Assembly: GCF_006716445.1 (NCBI RefSeq)
Contig: NZ_VFPA01000003.1
Span: 682,001 to 746,000, forward strand
DNA: 64,000 bases
Direction of reading: 5' to 3'
Source of the DNA: Pseudonocardia kunmingensis
GTDB lineage: Bacteria; Actinomycetota; Actinomycetes; Mycobacteriales; Pseudonocardiaceae
Numbering within the stretch: the stretch's first letter is position 1; each line of letters opens with the position of its first letter. This document shows, piece after piece, positions 56,157-64,000 of this stretch. The notes beneath the pieces are model-generated. The model was not told where the DNA came from and did not search any database. It worked only from the letters and a program-made list of their open reading frames with translations. The position numbers were made by a program, and so were the translations under genes.

Positions 56157-56832
56157 CCGGTCCGTCGCCCAGGACGCAGTCGCCGCACAGGCCTCCGCCG
56201 GGCACGCGGTAGTAGAGGCAGCAGCTCCGCCTGCGGAAGGTCCAGACGCGGTCGGGGGCACGGGCCGGCAGGAACTCCCCCGCGCCCGCCAGCGGCCCCG
56301 CGGTGAGCACGGCCCGCGCCACCTCGGCGGCCCGGGCGGCGGAGGCGGGGCGCTGCACGGTGACGAGCCGTTTCGCGGCCGCCACCGTCGACGCGGCGTT
56401 GCCCCACAACAGCCGCTCGGACACCGGGACCTGCGCGCGCACCGCCGCGACCAGAGGCCCGAGCAGGTCGTCCAGCAGCGGAGCGAGTTCGGGGACGCAT
56501 CGGGTCGTGCCGCTGCGCAGCGCCCACCCCCCGTCCGCGGTGCGCCGCCAGCGCAGGTCGGCGGGGGTCAGGGCCGGGACGACCCCGTGCAGGACGGCGG
56601 CCGCGTACGGCGGGGAGACCAGCTGCGCCGCCAGTCCCTGGAACGCGAGCGAGGCCGCCACCCGCTCGTCGCCGCCCAGTGCCCCGCGGACGTGCGCGAT
56701 CCGCTCGCGCAGCGGCTGCGGGTCGCGGTGCAGGTCGGCCACCGGGCGCTCGTCGTCGGCCGCAGGCCCCGTGCCGACCGAGAAGTACGGCCCGAGCCCG
56801 GCCACGTCGGCGAGCACGGAGGGCACGTCCAC
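56128..56832 (-). CDS. FhuF-like (2Fe-2S) protein
   Basis: A 234-residue protein ending with FRRRSCCLYYRVPGG and LCGDCVLG: the CC-x10-C-x2-C cluster motif of the ferric siderophore reductase FhuF. The upstream part (SVLADVAGLGPYFSV, SPPYAAAVLHGVVPALTPAD, LLWGNAASTVAAAKRLV) matches the FhuF-like alpha-helical region. FhuF-type proteins reduce iron in ferric siderophores in the cytoplasm. Start GTG 56832 after GGGGGC. No siderophore genes are nearby. Its last 29 bp overlap the Asp23 gene on the other strand, so the two transcripts are antisense to each other at their ends. Confidence 0.9.
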   Translation of the reverse strand: MDVPSVLADVAGLGPYFSVGTGPAADDERPVADLHRDPQPLRERIAHVRGALGGDERVAASLAFQGLAAQLVSPPYAAAVLHGVVPALTPADLRWRRTADGGWALRSGTTRCVPELAPLLDDLLGPLVAAVRAQVPVSERLLWGNAASTVAAAKRLVTVQRPASAARAAEVARAVLTAGPLAGAGEFLPARAPDRVWTFRRRSCCLYYRVPGGGLCGDCVLGDGPASPAARPPR

Positions 56833-57404
56833 GCCCCCAGTGTGCCCCCCAGTGTGTCGCCGTGACCGCCGCACCGGTGCACGAGCGGCAGCGCGTGGCC
56901 GGTTCCGCACCGAGGCGCCGATCACGCTCGCCCCGGGGTTCCCCGCAGCGGGTGCGGCCCTGCTCACGCCGAGCGCACGGGCGCTCACGGCGCGGTAGGC
57001 TGGCCGCAGGTCCTGCAGGACGAACCGGTCACCCGGACGAAACCGGCCGTACACATTACCCGGCGGACGGTCGATCTCGCGCGTTGAAGGCCGGTCACCG
57101 TGGTCACGTCGGCTCGTACTGGCGATGGGCCGCTCCCACGTGCGACATTGTCCCCCGCGAAACCGCACCCGCCGACGCGTGCGCTCGCGCCCGTGCGCTC
57201 TGCCGGCCGACGCCCCACGACGGTGTCCGGTCGTCGTGCCGGTGTCCGAGGCCATCACACCCGGACGCACGGTGCTGCCGCCGCACCTCGACCCGGGCCA
57301 GAACCGGCGGGGCGGACGGACCACCCCGATACTCCCTTCCCAGCACGACCACGTCCGAACCCACCACGATCGCCTCGGCCGGACGACATCGGCGATGCGA
57401 CCAC
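56833..57404. other. Non-coding leader/promoter region before gltB
   Basis: A 572-bp gap. Several frames are open but have poor third-position bias and no homology I can recognise. Features seen: CAGTGTGCCCCCCAGTGTG direct repeats at 56839-56856, a run CGGTCACCCGGACGAAACCGGCCG near 57027-57050, and CGATCGCC near the gene. It probably holds the gltB promoter and a long leader. I did not recognise a riboswitch class. Confidence 0.5.
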
Positions 57405-63399
<5,995 letters not shown>

Positions 63400-63407
63400 G
63401 ATTCCCC

Positions 63408-63462
63408 TGACGAACGGCACTCTCGTCGGCTAGGTGGCGACGAGAGTGCCGTTCGTTCGTCA
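63408..63462. terminator. Bidirectional stem-loop between gltD and the DoxX gene
   Basis: TGACGAACGGCACTCTCGTCG (63408-63428) pairs with 63438-63462 (one GTTC duplicated in the right arm) around loop GCTAGGTGG. It lies between convergent genes and is a near-copy of 47894-47942. Confidence 0.9.
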
Positions 63463-63864
63463 GGCGCCGCCGGCCAGCCTCGGTTCCCCCGTCCCGCGCG
63501 GCGCGATCGCGGCCGGACCGAACCTCGCCCAGGCCACGAACGCGGCCAGCAGGCCGAGCACCGCCGTCTGCACCGCGACCGGGTAGAAGGCGATGATGAT
63601 GTTGGTGATGGTCGCGCCGATCATGGTGATCACGAGCCCGGACGCCGCCACGGGTGTGAGCACGGGCAGGATCCTCGTGGCCGCGGGCAGGACGAGGCCC
63701 AGCGCGCCGAGCACCTCGGCGTAGCCCGCGATCTTGAGGAGCACCACGGGCACCCCTTGGCTCCCCGCCGCCAGATCGGCCGCGGACATCATCACCTTCA
63801 CCCCACCGATGAACAGGAACGCCAGCGCCAGCAGCACCGACACGATCCAGACCGCGATCCTCAT
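63460..63864 (-). CDS. DoxX-like membrane protein
   Basis: A 134-residue protein with four hydrophobic helices: IAVWIVSVLLALAFLFIGGV, LLKIAGYAEVLGALGLVLPA, VAASGLVITMIGATITNIII, and AVQTAVLGLLAAFVAWARFG. The first helix and K-V-x(n)-P-x(n)-K-x-A-G-Y-x-E pattern match the DoxX/DoxX-like family, small quinone-associated membrane proteins with poorly defined roles. Start ATG 63864 follows GGGGGAC; an upstream frame remains open to the right window edge but is likely non-coding. No partner gene is visible before the window ends. Confidence 0.85.
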   Translation of the reverse strand: MRIAVWIVSVLLALAFLFIGGVKVMMSAADLAAGSQGVPVVLLKIAGYAEVLGALGLVLPAATRILPVLTPVAASGLVITMIGATITNIIIAFYPVAVQTAVLGLLAAFVAWARFGPAAIAPRGTGEPRLAGGA

Positions 63865-64000
63865 GGAAGTCCCCCTCGCTCCGCCGCAACGTCCTTGGTG
63901 CCTGTCCTGGGAGTAGTGCTCCAGGTCCGGACGCGCACGAGGGTCCTCCTCGACCGCGGCCGGCACCAGCCCGAATCCCGGCGCAGATGGGCAGAACATC
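63865..64000. other. Right edge of the window, no gene assigned
   Basis: 136 bp upstream of the DoxX-like start. A minus-strand frame stays open through it in phase with DoxX (PGFGLVPAAVEEDPRARPD), with fairly coding-like third positions. It could therefore be the end of an upstream gene or an N-terminal extension, but the ribosome binding site at 63864 argues against the latter. Confidence 0.4.

Noticed and set aside
56833..57404. Riboswitch or glutamine-responsive leader before gltB
   Set aside because: I could not match it to any known aptamer core; it is recorded only as a non-coding leader.

Overview
The window is 64 kb of very GC-rich chromosomal DNA (GTG starts, ATGA stop/start overlaps, almost no A/T-ending codons). 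Gene content and order point to an actinobacterium, most likely of the Pseudonocardiaceae (Pseudonocardia-like). That placement is inferred from gene style and order, not from a 16S gene, which is absent. I see no tRNA, rRNA, prophage, CRISPR array or replication origin.

Backbone: a set of housekeeping genes, all on the minus strand, keeps the order common in Actinobacteria: tig-clpP1-clpP2-clpX (54.1-49.7 kb), valS (42.9-40.3), folC-DUF4233-ndk (36.8-34.5), TIGR03960 radical SAM (30.4-28.4), DUF2344-rne-rplU-rpmA-obgE-proB (24.5-16.8) and nadD (0.7). Between these blocks sit accessory genes, many on the plus strand. They include a second valyl-tRNA synthetase lying exactly between valS and folC, a flippase and a GMC oxidoreductase between the TIGR03960 and DUF2344 partners, and a sugar-acid catabolic module.

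Region by region. 0-8 kb: nadD, two TetR regulators, an SPW membrane protein, AlkB, a CoxE-type VWA protein and its MoxR ATPase split by a decayed VapBC module, a RibD/DHFR-fold reductase and an AraC regulator. 8-12.3 kb: a RecQ helicase with a C-terminal phosphoribosyltransferase-like domain, then a complete IS256-family element with an exact 8-bp target duplication, embedded in REP-like palindromes. 12.3-15.5 kb: divergent FadR-type GntR, an MHS-type transporter and an idonate-dehydrogenase-like enzyme without the structural-zinc cysteines. 15.5-24.5 kb: PCMT-like methyltransferase, then proB/obgE/rpmA/rplU/rne. 24.5-36.8 kb: flippase, GMC oxidoreductase, GNAT, radical SAM protein, TspO-like protein, XRE-cupin regulator, DUF2157-like protein, TetR plus metallo-hydrolase, ndk, DUF4233, folC. 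36.9-43 kb: two convergent valyl-tRNA synthetases separated by about 850 bp of non-coding DNA full of inverted repeats. 43-49.5 kb: APC permease, papain-fold protein, PhoD phosphatase, PPOX flavoprotein, DUF6457 and an OFA-type transporter with its 46-residue partner. 49.7-54 kb: Clp protease and trigger factor. 54-57 kb: an ECF sigma factor co-translated with a zinc anti-sigma-like/Asp23 fusion and a second Asp23 protein, flanked by a third Asp23-like gene and an FhuF-like Fe-S protein. 57-63.4 kb: gltBD. 63.5-64 kb: DoxX-like protein.

Three things stand out. (1) The sigma/ZAS-Asp23/Asp23 cluster looks like a cytoplasmic stress-signalling system in which an Asp23 fold replaces the usual membrane anti-sigma sensor. 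(2) There is a family of intergenic 64-67-nt palindromes bounded by TGATC/GATCA, plus a near-identical pair of terminator hairpins. (3) At least twelve genes carry a TANNNT box 7-8 nt upstream of the start codon, as expected for leaderless transcripts; this geometry also settles several start codons.
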